A stretch of 14,210 nucleotides of DNA from a bacterium. Lineage in GTDB: Bacteria > Bacillota_I > Bacilli_A > RF39 > UBA660. How positions within the stretch are numbered: position 1 is the stretch's first letter; each line of letters starts with the position of its first letter. The position numbers and the translations under genes were made by a program. Below the pieces are notes generated by a model that was not told the origin of the DNA, searched no databases, and saw nothing but the letters and a program-made list of their open reading frames with translations. The stretch is taken from the NCBI GenBank assembly GCA_004560915.1, contig SFTR01000014.1:1-14210 (forward strand), given 5' to 3'. This document shows positions 13,887 through 14,210 of the stretch, one piece after another.

Positions 13887-14210
13887 ATGGAAATAGTAGG
13901 TTTAACAAAAGAAAATGTTCTTAAGATTTCTAATATAAAAAAAGAAGAAACATGGATACGTGATTTTAGACTTAAAGGTTATGAAAGTTTTATTAAACAA
14001 GACAATCCTTCTTTTGGCCCAGATGTAACTTTAGATTATGATAAAATAGTTTATTATAAAAGTAATGAAGCAGATAAGAAAATAGAGAATGACTGGAATA
14101 ATGTACTTAAACCTGTAGTTGATGAACTTGATGATTTAGGTGTACTTGAAAGTGAAAAACATTTAGGCGGTATGGGAGTACAATATGAAAGTGAAGTAAT
14201 TTATCATAAT
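13887..14210 (+). CDS. sufB: SufB, Fe-S cluster scaffold, 3' end outside the window
   Basis: The first 108 codons are visible and the frame runs off the right edge. Residues such as EETWIRDFRLKGYESF, NPSFGPDV, VYYK, VLKPVVDELDDLGVLESEK and GGMGVQYESEVIYHN match the conserved N-terminal part of SufB, which ends in the GxQYESE-VYH segment. SufB holds the nascent cluster in the SufBC2D complex. AAGAAGAG (13874-13881) is the ribosome binding site, 5 nt before the ATG at 13887; an ATG 4 nt earlier is in another frame. The SufC-D-S-U-B order is the common Firmicute arrangement. The key cysteine and other residues near the C-terminus lie outside the window. Confidence 0.93.
   Translation, partial: MEIVGLTKENVLKISNIKKEETWIRDFRLKGYESFIKQDNPSFGPDVTLDYDKIVYYKSNEADKKIENDWNNVLKPVVDELDDLGVLESEKHLGGMGVQYESEVIYHN

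Noticed and set aside
1..14210. Mycoplasma-type code with TGA read as Trp
   Set aside because: Tryptophan is consistently TGG in all genes, including elsewhere in the endonuclease gene, and TGA ends the LTA-synthase-like, DHHW and sufD genes at sensible places.
1..14210. CRISPR arrays, tRNA or rRNA genes, insertion sequences
   Set aside because: I found no regularly spaced direct repeats, cloverleaf-like segments, rRNA-like stretches or transposase genes.

Overview
The window is very AT-rich, and every gene I can support lies on the + strand. TGG encodes tryptophan and both TGA and TAA serve as stops, so the code is the standard bacterial one. The SufC-SufD-SufS-SufU-SufB gene order, an LTA-synthase-type enzyme, strong AGGAGG ribosome binding sites and extended -10 promoters (TGATATAAT) point to a low-GC Firmicute. 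An uncultured Bacilli/RF39-like gut lineage is my best guess, but this is inference and not a database match.

Layout. (1) 2-993: the end of a degenerate P-loop (ParA/CpaE-like) protein, then a two-helix VirB2-like membrane protein with its own promoter and terminator. (2) 1036-3773: a lipoteichoic-acid-synthase family protein with an overlapping membrane-anchored partner of unknown function. (3) 3776-4429: a decayed gene joining a YunG-like domain to a uracil-DNA-glycosylase-like domain, with an in-frame stop. (4) 4459-7632: a surface-polymer acylation cassette made of a DUF4358-like anchored protein, an MBOAT acyltransferase and a DHHW/AlgX-like protein. (5) 7633-8017: a gene-poor spacer holding a chain of three mutually exclusive hairpins ending in a terminator, an 11-bp inverted repeat running into a Shine-Dalgarno, and an 8-codon minigene. 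(6) 8018-10526: a DpnII-type (GATC) restriction-modification locus with both methyltransferases intact and the endonuclease gene interrupted by TGA at a codon expected to be Trp. (7) 10536-14210: the SUF iron-sulfur cluster operon, led by a CsoR-family repressor gene whose promoter carries a CsoR-like operator in its spacer. The window ends inside sufB.

How the parts work together. The SUF genes form one tightly packed transcription unit (SufC ATPase, short SufD, SufB scaffold, SufS cysteine desulfurase, SufU sulfur-transfer protein), apparently under metal or sulfur control through the CsoR-like protein. The LTA-synthase-like protein and the acylation cassette both act on the outer face of the membrane and could build and decorate the same polymer. 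The Dpn locus would methylate GATC; if the endonuclease really is dead, the pair is now an orphan methylation system.

Most worth checking: the endonuclease nonsense codon, the attenuator-like RNA before the Dpn locus, the CsoR operator on the SUF promoter, and the triple-lesion YunG/glycosylase gene. I saw no clear evidence of a wholly new defence system.
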